Shown: positions 1 through 9,396, numbered from the stretch's first letter. The stretch is DNA of 64,000 nt from Caulobacter segnis (GCF_003243465.1 NZ_QFQZ01000010.1:11812-75811); one strand, 5' to 3'. The notes: generated by a model from the sequence alone, not told the origin. Translations and numbers: made by a program.

Positions 1-1
1 T

Positions 2-823
2 CTCCACGTCTCGGCCTTCTGGATGCCGGCCGCGACGGGCGCGGTGTTCATGCCGCTGCTGGCGGTGTCGGTTTGGGCGCTGACCCAGCTTCCGCCGCCC
101 AGCGCCGAGGACGAGGCCGCCCGCGTCCGTCGGCTCCCGATGAACGGCGCCCAGCGCCGCGCGTTCCTGGCGGCCTATGCGCCGGGCATCGCCCTGCTGG
201 TGCTTTCCTACGTCCTGCTGACGGCGCTGCGGGACTTCCGCGACAACTTCGCCGCCGAGATCTGGACCGCCCTGGGCTTTGGCGAGGCGTCGGACGTCTT
301 CACCGCCAGCGAACTGCCGGTCGCGGTGATCGCCTTGGCCGTTCTCGGCGCGGTGATGCTGGTGCGGGACAACCTGAGGGCGCTTCTGGTCATGCACGGC
401 GTCATCCTGGCGGGCTTCGTCATGCTGGGCCTGTCGACCCTGGCCTTCCAGGCCCACATGCTCTCGCCGCTGGCCTGGATGATCCTGACAGGCGCGGGCC
501 TCTACATGGCCTACACGCCGTTCAACGCCATGCTGTTCGACCGGATGGTCGCCTATAGCGGGCAGGTCGGAACGGCCGGTTTCCTGATCTATGTCGCGGA
601 CGCGTCCGGCTATCTGGGCAGCGTCGCGCTGCTGATCTGGCGCAACCTGGCCATGGTCGCCCTCGACTGGCTCGGTTTCTTCGTCGCCAGCATCTACGCC
701 ACCAGCCTGGTGGGCGCGGCGTGCACGATCCTGGCGGGCCTGTACTTCCTGCGTCGCCGGCCGGCCTTGAGCGGTCGGGTCGAGGCTCGGGCGCCGCACG
801 GCGCGCTTGAGGGCGGCCGCTAG
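2..823 (+). CDS. DUF5690-type MFS-like membrane protein (5' end outside window)
   Basis: The reading frame is open from the first bases of the window, so the N-terminal part is missing; about 273 codons remain. The visible part is a polytopic membrane protein with about six hydrophobic segments. The stretch RDFRDNFAAEIW around residues 75-86 matches what I recall of the DUF5690 family of major-facilitator-like proteins. Its substrate is unknown. It lies next to a secreted phosphohydrolase, a TonB receptor and a histidine acid phosphatase, so uptake of an organophosphate breakdown product across the inner membrane is a reasonable inference. Its TAG stop shares the tetranucleotide CTAG with the stop of the convergent downstream gene. 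The family call is from memory and moderately sure; the transport role is inference. Confidence 0.65.
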   Translation, partial: LHVSAFWMPAATGAVFMPLLAVSVWALTQLPPPSAEDEAARVRRLPMNGAQRRAFLAAYAPGIALLVLSYVLLTALRDFRDNFAAEIWTALGFGEASDVFTASELPVAVIALAVLGAVMLVRDNLRALLVMHGVILAGFVMLGLSTLAFQAHMLSPLAWMILTGAGLYMAYTPFNAMLFDRMVAYSGQVGTAGFLIYVADASGYLGSVALLIWRNLAMVALDWLGFFVASIYATSLVGAACTILAGLYFLRRRPALSGRVEARAPHGALEGGR

Positions 824-1695
824 GGCCGGCGTCGCTTCCCGGCGAAGGGCAAGGCGATCTCGGCGATCACGGGGAAATGGTCGGAGATCGCCAGGCCGCT
901 GTCCGTATCGGTCAAGGTCGCGAAGCGCCGAACGGTTAGGGCGCGATCGACGAAGATGTGGTCGATCGGCCCCGACGGCGCGGCCCCCGGTGCGAAGTCG
1001 TTGAACGTGCCTTCTGGACCGAAGACCACCGGGCTCGCCAGGCGCGCATCCTTGAGCGGCGTCGTCTTGTCGGTCAGCGCCAGATAGGGCTCTTCGCCGG
1101 GTTTGCTGTTGAAGTCGCCCAGCACGACCAGCCGCGCTCCAGGCCATGGGGCCTGATCGCGGATCTGCTCGGCGCACAGCTTTCGCGAGACGGCCCCCAC
1201 GTGGTCGAGGTGCGCGTTGCGAACGTCGAGCAGGGCGCCGCTGGCGCGATCGCGCAGCACGAGCCGGGTATAGGTTCGGGGTAGCGCCGCGTCATACGCT
1301 TTGCCGGGGCGGTCGGGCGTTGGCGAGCACCACTGGGTCTGGGCCAGCAGCCGCTCGAACCGCGCGGCGCGGTAGAAGATCGTCGTGCTCTCGCCGCGCG
1401 GGCCGCCGTCGTCGCGGCCGACGCCGTAGTGGGCGTAACCCGGCAGCGCTTCGGCGAGATCGGCGACCATCGGCAAGAGCGCTTCCTGGAGGCCCAGGAT
1501 GTCCGGCGCGAAGAAGGCGATCTGGCGCGCCATCGGCCCGCGACGCGCGCGCCAGTCGGGCCGGTCGTCGGGATTGTCGTAGCGAATGTTGTAGCTCATC
1601 ACCCACAGCGACGGCGGCGCGGCGCGCGCGGCGACCGGAAGGGCGGCGGCTGCGACGGTGAGGACCAGGGCGAGTTTCAGGGTTTTGCGAAGCAT
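820..1695 (-). CDS. Secreted endonuclease/exonuclease/phosphatase-fold hydrolase
   Basis: This 291-residue protein starts with a clear signal peptide (hydrophobic run, then AARA-type cleavage near residue 26), so it should be periplasmic or exported. The EEP fold is shown by MSYNIRYDNPDD near residues 34-45, LGLQE (the metal-binding Glu) around 68, GDFNSKPGEE around 193 and SDHFPVIAEI near the C-terminus, which are the classic metal-binding and catalytic segments. The superfamily includes DNases, sphingomyelinases and inositol polyphosphate 5-phosphatases; the substrate cannot be read from sequence. The neighbouring histidine acid phosphatase and TonB receptor suggest a phosphoester such as an inositol phosphate. 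It is transcribed with the same polarity as the DeoR gene 9 bp upstream and may be co-transcribed with it. Confidence 0.85.
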   Translation of the reverse strand: MLRKTLKLALVLTVAAAALPVAARAAPPSLWVMSYNIRYDNPDDRPDWRARRGPMARQIAFFAPDILGLQEALLPMVADLAEALPGYAHYGVGRDDGGPRGESTTIFYRAARFERLLAQTQWCSPTPDRPGKAYDAALPRTYTRLVLRDRASGALLDVRNAHLDHVGAVSRKLCAEQIRDQAPWPGARLVVLGDFNSKPGEEPYLALTDKTTPLKDARLASPVVFGPEGTFNDFAPGAAPSGPIDHIFVDRALTVRRFATLTDTDSGLAISDHFPVIAEIALPFAGKRRRP

Positions 1696-1704
1696 GAACG
1701 CGTC

Positions 1705-2466
1705 CTAGGGCGCGACGACGACGGTCGCGTGACGGAAGGCCTCGGCGAAGGGCGCGTCCAGCGGCTTGTCGGTCACCAGGATGTCGACCTCCTCGGGCGA
1801 TGCGGTTTGGATCAGTCCCAGGCGGCCGAACTTGCTGTGGTCGGCAGCCAGCAGTACGCGATCGGCGCGCTCGTAGATGATCCGGCTCACGGCCGCCTCG
1901 CGGGCGTGCCGGTCGGTCAGGCCATGGACGGCGTGGACGCCGCCCACCGTCAGTATGGCCAGGTGTGGCGTGAACTGCGCCACATAGGCCTGGGCCACGT
2001 GGTCGCAGAACGCCTTGTAGTCGTAGTCGAGCTCGCCGCCGGCCAGGAACAGGCTGTTGCCGTCACGGCCTCCCAGGGTCTGGGCCACGACCAGAGAGTT
2101 GGTGATCACCTTCAGTTCCCGGCGCACCCCGGCCAGCGCCCGCGCCACGTAGCAGGCGGTGGTGCCGGCGTCGATGAACAGGGTGTCGCCGTCGCGCACG
2201 AAGGGCGCGGTGGCCGCGGCGATCCGGGTTTTCTCCGACAGATGCTCCTGCATGCGCCGGTCGTGGGGGCCTTCGCTGGACACCGCCGCCAGCTGGACCG
2301 CGCCGTGCGTCCACACCACCGCGCCGCGTGCTTCGAGCACGCGCAGCTCGCGGCGGATCGTCTCCTCGGAGACTTCCAGCTCCTGGGCCAGGCCGCCGAT
2401 GGCGCGGCTTTCCCCCGGCTTGAGCTTGCGGAGTATCTCGCGCTGGCGGTCCTGGCGCTTGAGCAT
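1705..2466 (-). CDS. DeoR/GlpR-family transcriptional regulator
   Basis: A 253-residue DeoR-type repressor. The N-terminal winged helix (about residues 1-57) has the pattern RQREILRKL followed by the recognition-helix segment VSEETIRREL. The C-terminal sensor domain contains GDTLFIDAGTTACYVARAL and the family-typical DHSKFGRLG near residue 220. DeoR sensors usually bind phosphorylated sugars or related phosphometabolites, which fits the phosphatase genes around it. I chose the ATG at 2466 rather than the in-frame start 24 bp upstream because AGAGGAAG lies directly before it at Shine-Dalgarno distance. A 9 bp inverted repeat in the divergent intergenic region (2525-2560) is a candidate operator for this protein. 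Confidence 0.9.
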   Translation of the reverse strand: MLKRQDRQREILRKLKPGESRAIGGLAQELEVSEETIRRELRVLEARGAVVWTHGAVQLAAVSSEGPHDRRMQEHLSEKTRIAAATAPFVRDGDTLFIDAGTTACYVARALAGVRRELKVITNSLVVAQTLGGRDGNSLFLAGGELDYDYKAFCDHVAQAYVAQFTPHLAILTVGGVHAVHGLTDRHAREAAVSRIIYERADRVLLAADHSKFGRLGLIQTASPEEVDILVTDKPLDAPFAEAFRHATVVVAP

Positions 2467-2524
2467 GGCCGCTTCCTCTTTCCGCCCCATCCGATTGTTG
2501 TGGGAATTCTGAAGGAGTGGTGCG

Positions 2525-2560
2525 GATTTGTCGATAAAGACGTGCGCGTCGCGACAAATC
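2525..2560. promoter_or_regulatory. Inverted repeat, candidate DeoR operator
   Basis: GATTTGTCG at 2525-2533 and its exact reverse complement CGACAAATC at 2552-2560 form a 9 bp inverted repeat with an 18 bp spacer, about two helical turns plus between centres. It lies between the deoR-type gene (minus strand) and the TonB receptor gene (plus strand), where a divergently acting local repressor would bind. The symmetry is seen directly; the assignment to this DeoR protein is inference. Confidence 0.45.
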
Positions 2561-2637
2561 GCGCAGAAATGTCACGCCCCTGTCTCAACGACCTCGTATG
2601 AGCCGCGCCGTCGCGAACAGCGAACCAAGTCAGGGGT

Positions 2638-5451
2638 GTGGTGATGAAAGAGTGGAACGGCGAAGGCGCCAAGCGGCCGCGCGCGCGCGCGGGCAAGTCG
2701 ATCAAGGCGGCCCTGCTAGCCGGGGTGTTCGGCCTGGCCTGGGCGAGCGGCGTCCAGGCCGACACGGTGGCGGCCGCGGCTGAACCGTCCGACACCATCG
2801 ACTCCCTGGTGATCGTCGCCAAGCGCAACGACGCGGCCAAGACCCAGATGCGCGCGGCCAACGCCATCGCGGTCCTCTCGGCCGAGGACCTGGAGCACAC
2901 CGCCGTTCACAACGTCGCCGAAGCCCTGGGCATGATGCCCAGCGTCAACGTGATGAACACCGGCTCTTCGTTCTTCGGCGGCATCGACGGGGCCTCGCGC
3001 GGCGAAGGCATGTTTGTCTCGATCCGCGGCCTGAACGCCGAGTTCAACGTCAACATGATCAATGGCGTGACCGTGGCCCAGGGCATGCCCTACAGCCGCC
3101 AGGTCCAGCTTAGCCTGCTGCCGCCGTCGGGTCTGCACACCATCGTGCTGAACAAGACCTCGACCGCCGATATGGACGGCGACGCCATCGGCGGCACGGT
3201 CGACTTCCGCACGCCCTCGGCCTTCGATTACCGCGAAGACTTCTCCGGCGCGATCACCGCCTCGGGCCGTGTCGAGAGCCGCGCGCGCGACTACGGCGAC
3301 AAGGGCCTGGGCGGCGGCGTGTCGGGCGAACTGGCCAAGAAGTTCGGCCCCGAACAGAGCTTCGGCGTCTACGCCAGCGCCTTCTACGACAAGCGCAACT
3401 ACGCCAACAGCGAGATGGCCGGCGTGATGGCCGCCCAGAACGACGGCGGCTGGAGCTATCTGGTCCGCAACGCCGACGGCGTCAGCTATCCGGGTCTGGA
3501 TCCCGAGAAGAACATCACCCAGACGGGCGTGAACTTCGGCGTCTCGAACGGCTACACCGAGCGTTGGGGTGGCAACTTCACCCTGAACTGGCGCCCGGAC
3601 ACCACGCTGGACGCCTATCTGCGCGGCTCCTACGCCAAGGCCAAGACCCAGCAGAACTCGACGCTCAGCCAGTTCGTCAGCACCAGCAAGAGCTACAAGG
3701 AAACCGTCGCCGGCAGCGGTCGCTACGCGCTGAGCGTCGACGCGATCTCGACCCGCGTCTGGTACGAGACCAATCCGGAGGAGGCGGACCTCGCCACCCT
3801 GCAGGCCGGCTTCGACAAGACGCTGGGCGACTGGACCCTGTCGCCGCAGGTCTTCTTCAGCGAAGGCAACAACGACCGCCCGAACCACATCGAGGCCTCC
3901 GCGCGCATCAACCAGAGCGACAACTACAACAAGGGCTCCAACCGTCCTCTGGGCGGTCTGTCGATCGGCTATGCCGACAACCTGCCCTATCCGCTGTTCA
4001 CCAGCACGATCTATGACGACCTGAACAACGCCAACACCGCCCTTCTGGCTCGCCGCGCCGGTCAGTTGACCGAGCAGTTCAGCGGCCAGCAGAAGTACGG
4101 CTTCAAGTTCGACGCCAAGCGTGTCTACGAAGGCCGCGCCCTGCAGTGGATCAAGCTGGGCGGCAAGTATGTCGACAGCCACCGCCGCGTGACCAACCGC
4201 GACTGGACCAACGACCACTTCGCCAACCTGATCGGCCAGGGCGGCCTCACCTGGCAGAGCCTGGGCCTGGCCACCAGCTACTACGACGAGGTGTTCCCCG
4301 GCCAGTACAAGTGGCGCGTTCCGAAGGTGAACCAGGAAAAGCTGTTCGAGTACTTCTACAAGTACAAGACCGACGCCTCGTTCGACACCTGCGGCTCGAA
4401 CGCCGTCAACAACTTCAACTGCAACACCCAGAAGGGTGACGAGGCCGTGGCTTCGGTCTACGCCGCCGCCGACTACCAGTTCGGGGACGTCGAGGTGCAG
4501 CCTGGCCTGCGCTACGAGCACACCAAGATCGACAACCTCTACTGGGTGATCCCGACCGACAAGGGCAAGGAGCTGACGGGGAACTGGAGCACGAGCAGCA
4601 CCGAGTACAACGAGGTTCTGCCCAGCGTATTCGTGACCTGGCGCCCCAGCGACGCGGCCGTCTATCGCGGCTCGGTGTGGACCTCGTACACCCGCCCGGC
4701 CTTCATCCAGCTGGCGGGCGGCGAGCGCCGCCAGACCGGCGACGACGGCAACGTCTCGATCACCCGCGGTAATCCGAACCTGAAGCCGATCAAGGCGATC
4801 AATCTCGACCTGTCGGGCGAGTGGAGCAACGACAAGGGCGGCTACGCCATGCTGGGCGGCTTCTACAAGCGCCTGTCGGACTACATGTACGACAACGGCT
4901 CCAGCTCGGTGAACAGCGACACCTTCGCCGAGGGCAAGACCACGATCAGCCAGCCGAACAACGGGGGCAGCGGCGACGTCTACGGCGCGGAAATGCAACT
5001 GCGCCAGAAGTTCGCGGACCTGCCGGGCCTGCTCAGCGGTCTCGGCGTCGGCGTCAACGTCACGCGCCAGTGGACCAGCGTCGACCTGGGCAAGGGCGTC
5101 GAGAAGCGCATCCAGAATGCGCCCGACTGGCTGGCCAACGCCCAGCTCTTCTACCAGAAGGGCGGCTTCAGCTTCGACGTGATGTACCGCTATACCGGCG
5201 CTTACGTGGCCGGATATGACGCGTTGGGTACGGCCGCCGTCGGCTGGGACGACCTCTGGGTTCGCCCGATGCGCCGCGTCGACCTGCACGCCGGCTATGC
5301 GTTCGACAACGGCTTCAAGCTCGACCTGTCGGTGTCCAACCTGCTGAAGAACTACAGCTATTGGTCGCATATCGGCAAGGACAGCCTGGCCCTTTCGGAC
5401 GTCGTCGACTCCGGCCGGACCACGCTGCTGACGCTGAAGAAGAGCTTCTAA
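2638..5451 (+). CDS. TonB-dependent outer-membrane receptor
   Basis: A TonB-dependent receptor of about 935 residues. A signal peptide with hydrophobic core AALLAGVFGLAWASG ends at VQA near residue 40. The plug domain follows (roughly 55-200): an IAVLSAEDLEHTAVHNVAEAL segment, then SIRGLNAEFN, VTVAQGMPYSRQ and DGDAIGGTVDFRTPSAF, which is typical of the large proteobacterial receptors used for oligosaccharides and other bulky nutrients. The remainder is a beta barrel ending in LLTLKKSF with the C-terminal aromatic needed for outer-membrane assembly. GTG (2638, 2641) and ATG (2644) starts are all possible; the Shine-Dalgarno is weak. The adjacent secreted phosphatases suggest a phosphorylated substrate such as inositol phosphate, which is inference. 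Confidence 0.95.
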   Translation: MVMKEWNGEGAKRPRARAGKSIKAALLAGVFGLAWASGVQADTVAAAAEPSDTIDSLVIVAKRNDAAKTQMRAANAIAVLSAEDLEHTAVHNVAEALGMMPSVNVMNTGSSFFGGIDGASRGEGMFVSIRGLNAEFNVNMINGVTVAQGMPYSRQVQLSLLPPSGLHTIVLNKTSTADMDGDAIGGTVDFRTPSAFDYREDFSGAITASGRVESRARDYGDKGLGGGVSGELAKKFGPEQSFGVYASAFYDKRNYANSEMAGVMAAQNDGGWSYLVRNADGVSYPGLDPEKNITQTGVNFGVSNGYTERWGGNFTLNWRPDTTLDAYLRGSYAKAKTQQNSTLSQFVSTSKSYKETVAGSGRYALSVDAISTRVWYETNPEEADLATLQAGFDKTLGDWTLSPQVFFSEGNNDRPNHIEASARINQSDNYNKGSNRPLGGLSIGYADNLPYPLFTSTIYDDLNNANTALLARRAGQLTEQFSGQQKYGFKFDAKRVYEGRALQWIKLGGKYVDSHRRVTNRDWTNDHFANLIGQGGLTWQSLGLATSYYDEVFPGQYKWRVPKVNQEKLFEYFYKYKTDASFDTCGSNAVNNFNCNTQKGDEAVASVYAAADYQFGDVEVQPGLRYEHTKIDNLYWVIPTDKGKELTGNWSTSSTEYNEVLPSVFVTWRPSDAAVYRGSVWTSYTRPAFIQLAGGERRQTGDDGNVSITRGNPNLKPIKAINLDLSGEWSNDKGGYAMLGGFYKRLSDYMYDNGSSSVNSDTFAEGKTTISQPNNGGSGDVYGAEMQLRQKFADLPGLLSGLGVGVNVTRQWTSVDLGKGVEKRIQNAPDWLANAQLFYQKGGFSFDVMYRYTGAYVAGYDALGTAAVGWDDLWVRPMRRVDLHAGYAFDNGFKLDLSVSNLLKNYSYWSHIGKDSLALSDVVDSGRTTLLTLKKSF

Positions 5452-5546
5452 GGCGCTTTCATCCCGGCGCTGCGAAGCGGCGATGCGCGCCTCCATGCGG
5501 AGGGGCGCATCGTTTCGTTCGCGGGCCGCCCAAGAGGAACAGAACG

Positions 5547-6761
5547 GTGTCCCGTTCCAGAACGCCGCGCCGCCTGGCGCAAGTCCTGATCGCCTGCGCC
5601 CTCGTGGCCGTGACCAGCGCTTCGGCGGCCGCCGCGACGCGCGTGGACCGCGTCGTCGTCGTCATGCGACACGGGATTCGCGCCCCGATCGTCGGCGAGG
5701 CGCCCGAGGGCACGCGGACCGGTGACCCCTGGCCGAGCTGGCCCGTTCCGGCCGAGCATCTGACGCCGCATGGCGCGCGGGCGCTCGAGGTGCTGGGCCG
5801 CTCGGACCGCGCGTGGTTCGCCAAGCTCGGCGTCCTGCCGGCGCAGGGCTGCCCCGCGTCCGGACAGGTCAGGATCTGGACCAACACCGCCGAGCGCACG
5901 ATCGCCAGCGGTGAGGCCTTCGCCGAGGGGCTGGCGCCCGGCTGCGGCCTGCCCGTGGGCCACCTCGCGGCGAGCGAGGTCGATCCGTTGTTCGAGCCGC
6001 TGCGCGCCGGCGTCGCGCCCTTCGATCCAGCCGCCGCGATCGCGTCGATCAACGCCCACACCGGCGGGGTCGATCGCTTGGCCGCCCGTCTCAAGCCCCA
6101 GCTCGAAGAGCTCGACCGCGTTCTGGGATGCGGCGCGCCCACAGGCTGCCAGCCGGAGCATCCTTCGGGCGTCAAGCCATCCGGCGACGGGCGCGGCGTT
6201 GACCTGAGCGGCCCGATCCGCGACGCGTCGGGCACGGCCCAGGTCCTCCTGCTGCAATATGTCGAGGGGCTCTCGCCCAGCCCGCCGCGCTGGCGCGCCG
6301 TCGAGCCGGGGGCGCTGAAGCGGCTGGGCGCGCTGCACGCGGCGCTGTTCAACGTCTTCACCCGGCCGCCCTACATGACCGCGCGTCAGGCCGGTCCCCT
6401 GGCGCGCCGCGTGCGGGAGGCTCTGGCGGCTCCAACAACGGGCGTCGACGTCTTCGTGGGCCACGACACCAATGTCACCGCCCTGGGCGCGGCGCTGGGC
6501 GCCCCGTTGTCGGCCCCGGGCTATGCGACCGGCGATGTCCCGCCCGGCGGCGCGCTGGTCTTCCTTCGCTTGGTGGACGATGCGGGGCGTCGCTGGATCG
6601 AGGTCCGCTATCAGACCCAGTCGCCCCAGGCCTTGCGGCGGGCGAGGGACGCGGTGTCGAGACCCGCGATCGCCGTCTGGGGGCGTCGCGTCCTGTCGCT
6701 TGACGCCTTCGATCGCCGGCTCTCGGACGCGGTCAGGACGGACGCATCTCCCAGCCGATAA
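5547..6761 (+). CDS. Secreted histidine-type acid phosphatase (phytase/glucose-1-phosphatase-like)
   Basis: A 404-residue histidine phosphatase with an N-terminal signal peptide (LAQVLIACALVAVTSASAAA). The catalytic phosphohistidine motif RHGIRAP sits near residue 42, and the distal His-Asp proton-donor pair is in VGHDTNVTALG near residue 310, as in the AppA/Agp branch-2 acid phosphatases that hydrolyse phytate or sugar phosphates in the periplasm. I chose the GTG start at 5547 because AGAGGAA lies 7 bp upstream; an open frame extends further 5' but overlaps the TonB receptor gene in another frame. It is 95 bp downstream of the receptor and probably in the same transcription unit, implying receptor-mediated uptake followed by dephosphorylation. 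It is followed by a strong hairpin. Substrate is inferred. Confidence 0.9.
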   Translation: MSRSRTPRRLAQVLIACALVAVTSASAAAATRVDRVVVVMRHGIRAPIVGEAPEGTRTGDPWPSWPVPAEHLTPHGARALEVLGRSDRAWFAKLGVLPAQGCPASGQVRIWTNTAERTIASGEAFAEGLAPGCGLPVGHLAASEVDPLFEPLRAGVAPFDPAAAIASINAHTGGVDRLAARLKPQLEELDRVLGCGAPTGCQPEHPSGVKPSGDGRGVDLSGPIRDASGTAQVLLLQYVEGLSPSPPRWRAVEPGALKRLGALHAALFNVFTRPPYMTARQAGPLARRVREALAAPTTGVDVFVGHDTNVTALGAALGAPLSAPGYATGDVPPGGALVFLRLVDDAGRRWIEVRYQTQSPQALRRARDAVSRPAIAVWGRRVLSLDAFDRRLSDAVRTDASPSR

Positions 6762-6800
6762 GCCGACAGGCCGTCTACCGGGCCGACGCCCCGATACGAA

Positions 6801-6830
6801 AAGGCCTCCCGGATCGCTCCGGGAGGCCTT
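6801..6830. terminator. Shared bidirectional hairpin between phosphatase gene and fba
   Basis: A perfect 13 bp stem (AAGGCCTCCCGGA, loop TCGC, TCCGGGAGGCCTT) sits between two convergent genes. It lacks a clean T-run on either side, so termination efficiency is uncertain, but the position and stability fit a bidirectional terminator. Confidence 0.75.
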
Positions 6831-6851
6831 CGATCGCTTCAGGGCGACGCC

Positions 6852-7943
6852 TTACTCGGCGGCGGCCTTGGTCTGGCGGTCGCCGAACTTGGCGTGCAGC
6901 TCGCCCGAGGCGTAGCGCTTGGCCATGGCGGCGGTCGACAGCGGCTTGATCTTGTCGGCCCAGCCGGCCGAGCCGAACTCGGTGAAGCGGGCTTCGCAGA
7001 CCTTGCGCATGGCTTCCTTGGCCGGCTTCAGATAGGCGCGCGGGTCGAACTCCGCGGGCTTCTCCATCAGCACCTTGCGGATGGCGCCGGTGATGGCCAG
7101 GCGGTTGTCGGTGTCGACATTGATCTTGCGCACGCCGTGCTTGATGCCGCGCTGGATTTCCTCGACCGGCACGCCCCAGGTCTGGGGCATCTCGCCGCCG
7201 TACTGGTTGATGATGTCCTGCAGCTCCTGCGGCACCGAGCTGGAGCCGTGCATCACCAGGTGCGTGTTGGGCAGGCGCTGGTGGATCTCCTCGATCACGT
7301 TCATGGCCAGGACGTCGCCGTCCGGCTTGCGCGTGAACTTGTAGGCGCCGTGGCTGGTGCCCATGGCGATGGCGAGGGCGTCGACGCCGGTGGCGTGGAC
7401 GAACTCGACCGCCTGGTCCGGATCGGTCAGCAGTTCATCGTGGGACAGCTTGCCTTCGAAGCCGTGGCCGTCCTCGGCCTCGCCCATGCCGGTTTCCAGA
7501 GAGCCCAGCACGCCGAGCTCCCCTTCGACCGAGACGCCGCAGCTATGGGCCATCTGGACCACGCGACGGGTGACGTCGACATTGTAATCGTAGGTGGCGG
7601 GGGTCTTGGCGTCCTCCATCAGCGAGCCGTCCATCATCACCGAGGTGAAGCCGTACTGGATCGCCGTGGCGCAGGTCGCCGGGCCGTTGCCGTGGTCCTG
7701 GTGCATGCAGACCGGGATGTGCGGATAGAGCTCGACGAGACCGTCGATCAGGCGGGCCAGGACGATGTCGCTGGCGTAGCTGCGCGCCCCGCGCGACGCT
7801 TGGATGATGACCGGCGAGTTGACGGCGTCGGCCGCCTCCATGATCGCCAGGCCTTGTTCCATGTTGTTGATGTTGAAGGCCGGAAGCGCGTACTCATGCT
7901 CGGCGGCATGGTCCAGCAACTGTCGCAACGTGATGCGAGCCAC
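6852..7943 (-). CDS. fba: Fructose-bisphosphate aldolase, class II
   Basis: This 363-residue protein is a class II, metal-dependent fructose-1,6-bisphosphate aldolase. It opens with [20 protein letters not shown] and carries the metal-ligand segment [10 protein letters not shown] near residue 80, then [39 protein letters not shown] near 230 and the phosphate-binding [11 protein letters not shown] near 273. The length and the N-terminal pattern match the longer aldolase subtype also found in Calvin-cycle clusters. It cleaves or condenses fructose-1,6-bisphosphate in cytoplasmic gluconeogenesis/glycolysis. The start is GTG, preceded by GGAGAG. It is the last of three minus-strand genes, gap, pgk and fba, but a 237 bp gap separates it from pgk and could hold its own promoter. 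Confidence 0.97.
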   Translation of the reverse strand: MARITLRQLLDHAAEHEYALPAFNINNMEQGLAIMEAADAVNSPVIIQASRGARSYASDIVLARLIDGLVELYPHIPVCMHQDHGNGPATCATAIQYGFTSVMMDGSLMEDAKTPATYDYNVDVTRRVVQMAHSCGVSVEGELGVLGSLETGMGEAEDGHGFEGKLSHDELLTDPDQAVEFVHATGVDALAIAMGTSHGAYKFTRKPDGDVLAMNVIEEIHQRLPNTHLVMHGSSSVPQELQDIINQYGGEMPQTWGVPVEEIQRGIKHGVRKINVDTDNRLAITGAIRKVLMEKPAEFDPRAYLKPAKEAMRKVCEARFTEFGSAGWADKIKPLSTAAMAKRYASGELHAKFGDRQTKAAAE

Positions 7944-8142
7944 GTAATTCTCTCCTGCAAGCGTGAAGTGGGTGGGTTCGTTTCTTGTTGTTGGGGCTCG
8001 GCGCTGAAGCGCTCTTTGCCCGCGTGCTCCCGTGGTTCGTTCGAACCCGAGAACCCGATCTCAGTCTAAAGCACGTCAGGGGCGGGAAAGCCGCACACAC
8101 GTTCGCCTGACGCGCTGGATACTCAATCTGGCACACACTGAA

Positions 8143-8163
8143 CGCGGATCTGCACGATCCGCG
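8143..8163 (-). terminator. Hairpin downstream of pgk, possible terminator
   Basis: CGCGGATC, loop TGCAC, GATCCGCG gives an 8 bp perfect stem just past the pgk stop codon on the minus strand. No T-run follows. The rest of the 237 bp between pgk and fba shows no gene. Confidence 0.4.
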
Positions 8164-8180
8164 CCAGAATTGTCTTATGC

Positions 8181-9371
8181 TTAGGCTTCGAGCGCGGCGA
8201 CGCCCGGGAGCGTCTTGCCCTCCATCCATTCCAGGAACGCGCCACCGGCGGTCGAGACGAACGTCATGTCGGCCGCGACGCCAGCGTGGTTCAGCGCCGC
8301 GACAGTATCGCCACCGCCCGCAACCGCAACGAGTTTCCCCGCCTTTGCCCGCTCGGCGACGTGATTTGCCGCCGAAACAGTCGCCTTGTCGAACGGCGGT
8401 ACTTCGAAGACGCCCAGCGGACCATTCCAGATCAGGGTCTCGCACTGGTCGATCGTGGCGTTCAGCGTGGCGACGGTCTCGGGGCCGGCGTCGAGGATGC
8501 GGTCCTCGGGCTTGACGTCGTAGACGTTGCGGACGCTGGAGGCGACGCCGGGCTTGACCTCCTGGGCGACCACCACGTCGGTCGGCAGCAGAAGCTTGCA
8601 GCCCGCGCTTCCGGCCAGGTCGATGATCTGGCGCGCGGTCTCGGCCATGTCGGCCTCGCACAGCGAGGCGCCGACGTCGATCTTGGCCGCGTAGAGGAAG
8701 GTGTTGGCCATGCCGCCGCCGATGGCCAGGTAGTCCAGCTTGGTCACCAGGTTGCGCAGCAAATCAAGCTTGGTCGAAACCTTGGAGCCGCCGACGATGC
8801 CGATGACCGGCTTCTTGGGCTTGCCCAGGGCGGCGTCCAGGGCTTCCAGCTCGCGCTGCATGGCCAGGCCCGGATAGGCCGGCAGCAGCTTGGCCAAGCC
8901 TTCGGTCGAGGCGTGGGCGCGGTGGGCGGCGCTGAAGGCGTCGTTGACATAGACGTCGCCATTGGCGGCCAGGGCCTTGGCGAACTCTGGATCGTTCTTC
9001 TCTTCGCCGGCGTGGAAGCGGACGTTCTCCAGCAGGGCGACGCCGCCGTTCTCGAGGCCGTTCACCACTTCAGCGGCGGCCGGGCCGACGCAGTCGCTGG
9101 CGAAGGCGACCGGCTGCTCCAGAAGCTTGGACAGCGGCTCGGCCACGAAGCCGAGGCTCATCTCCGGCACGACCTTGCCCTTGGGGCGGTCGAAGTGGGC
9201 CAGCAGCACCACCTTGGCGCCTTGCTTGGACAGGTAGGCGATGGTCGGCAGCGCCGCGCGCAGGCGGGTGTCGTCGGCGACCTTGCCGCCGTCGACGGGG
9301 ACGTTGAAGTCCACCCGGACCAGGGCGCGCTTGCCGGCGAGATCGGCGGTGTCGAGGGTGCGGAAGGTCAT
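8181..9371 (-). CDS. pgk: Phosphoglycerate kinase
   Basis: A 396-residue phosphoglycerate kinase, which interconverts 1,3-bisphosphoglycerate plus ADP with 3-phosphoglycerate plus ATP in the cytoplasm. Diagnostic segments are the substrate loop [16 protein letters not shown] near residue 13, [10 protein letters not shown] near 57, [15 protein letters not shown] near 110, [17 protein letters not shown] near 185, and [15 protein letters not shown] plus [14 protein letters not shown] in the nucleotide-binding C-domain. The start at 9371 is supported by CAGGACG just upstream; the frame extends further upstream but the extra residues come from the gap terminator region. It follows gap and precedes fba. 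Hydrophobic and catalytic segments are intact and length is normal. Confidence 0.98.
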   Translation of the reverse strand: MTFRTLDTADLAGKRALVRVDFNVPVDGGKVADDTRLRAALPTIAYLSKQGAKVVLLAHFDRPKGKVVPEMSLGFVAEPLSKLLEQPVAFASDCVGPAAAEVVNGLENGGVALLENVRFHAGEEKNDPEFAKALAANGDVYVNDAFSAAHRAHASTEGLAKLLPAYPGLAMQRELEALDAALGKPKKPVIGIVGGSKVSTKLDLLRNLVTKLDYLAIGGGMANTFLYAAKIDVGASLCEADMAETARQIIDLAGSAGCKLLLPTDVVVAQEVKPGVASSVRNVYDVKPEDRILDAGPETVATLNATIDQCETLIWNGPLGVFEVPPFDKATVSAANHVAERAKAGKLVAVAGGGDTVAALNHAGVAADMTFVSTAGGAFLEWMEGKTLPGVAALEA

Positions 9372-9396
9372 CGGTCGTCCTGAATATCGAACAAGG

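Noticed and set aside
2716..5496. A 926-codon open frame antisense to the TonB receptor gene
   Set aside because: Its composition is the low-complexity Val/Ala/Gly/Arg pattern expected from the complement of a GC-rich gene, and the sense strand encodes a clear TonB receptor.
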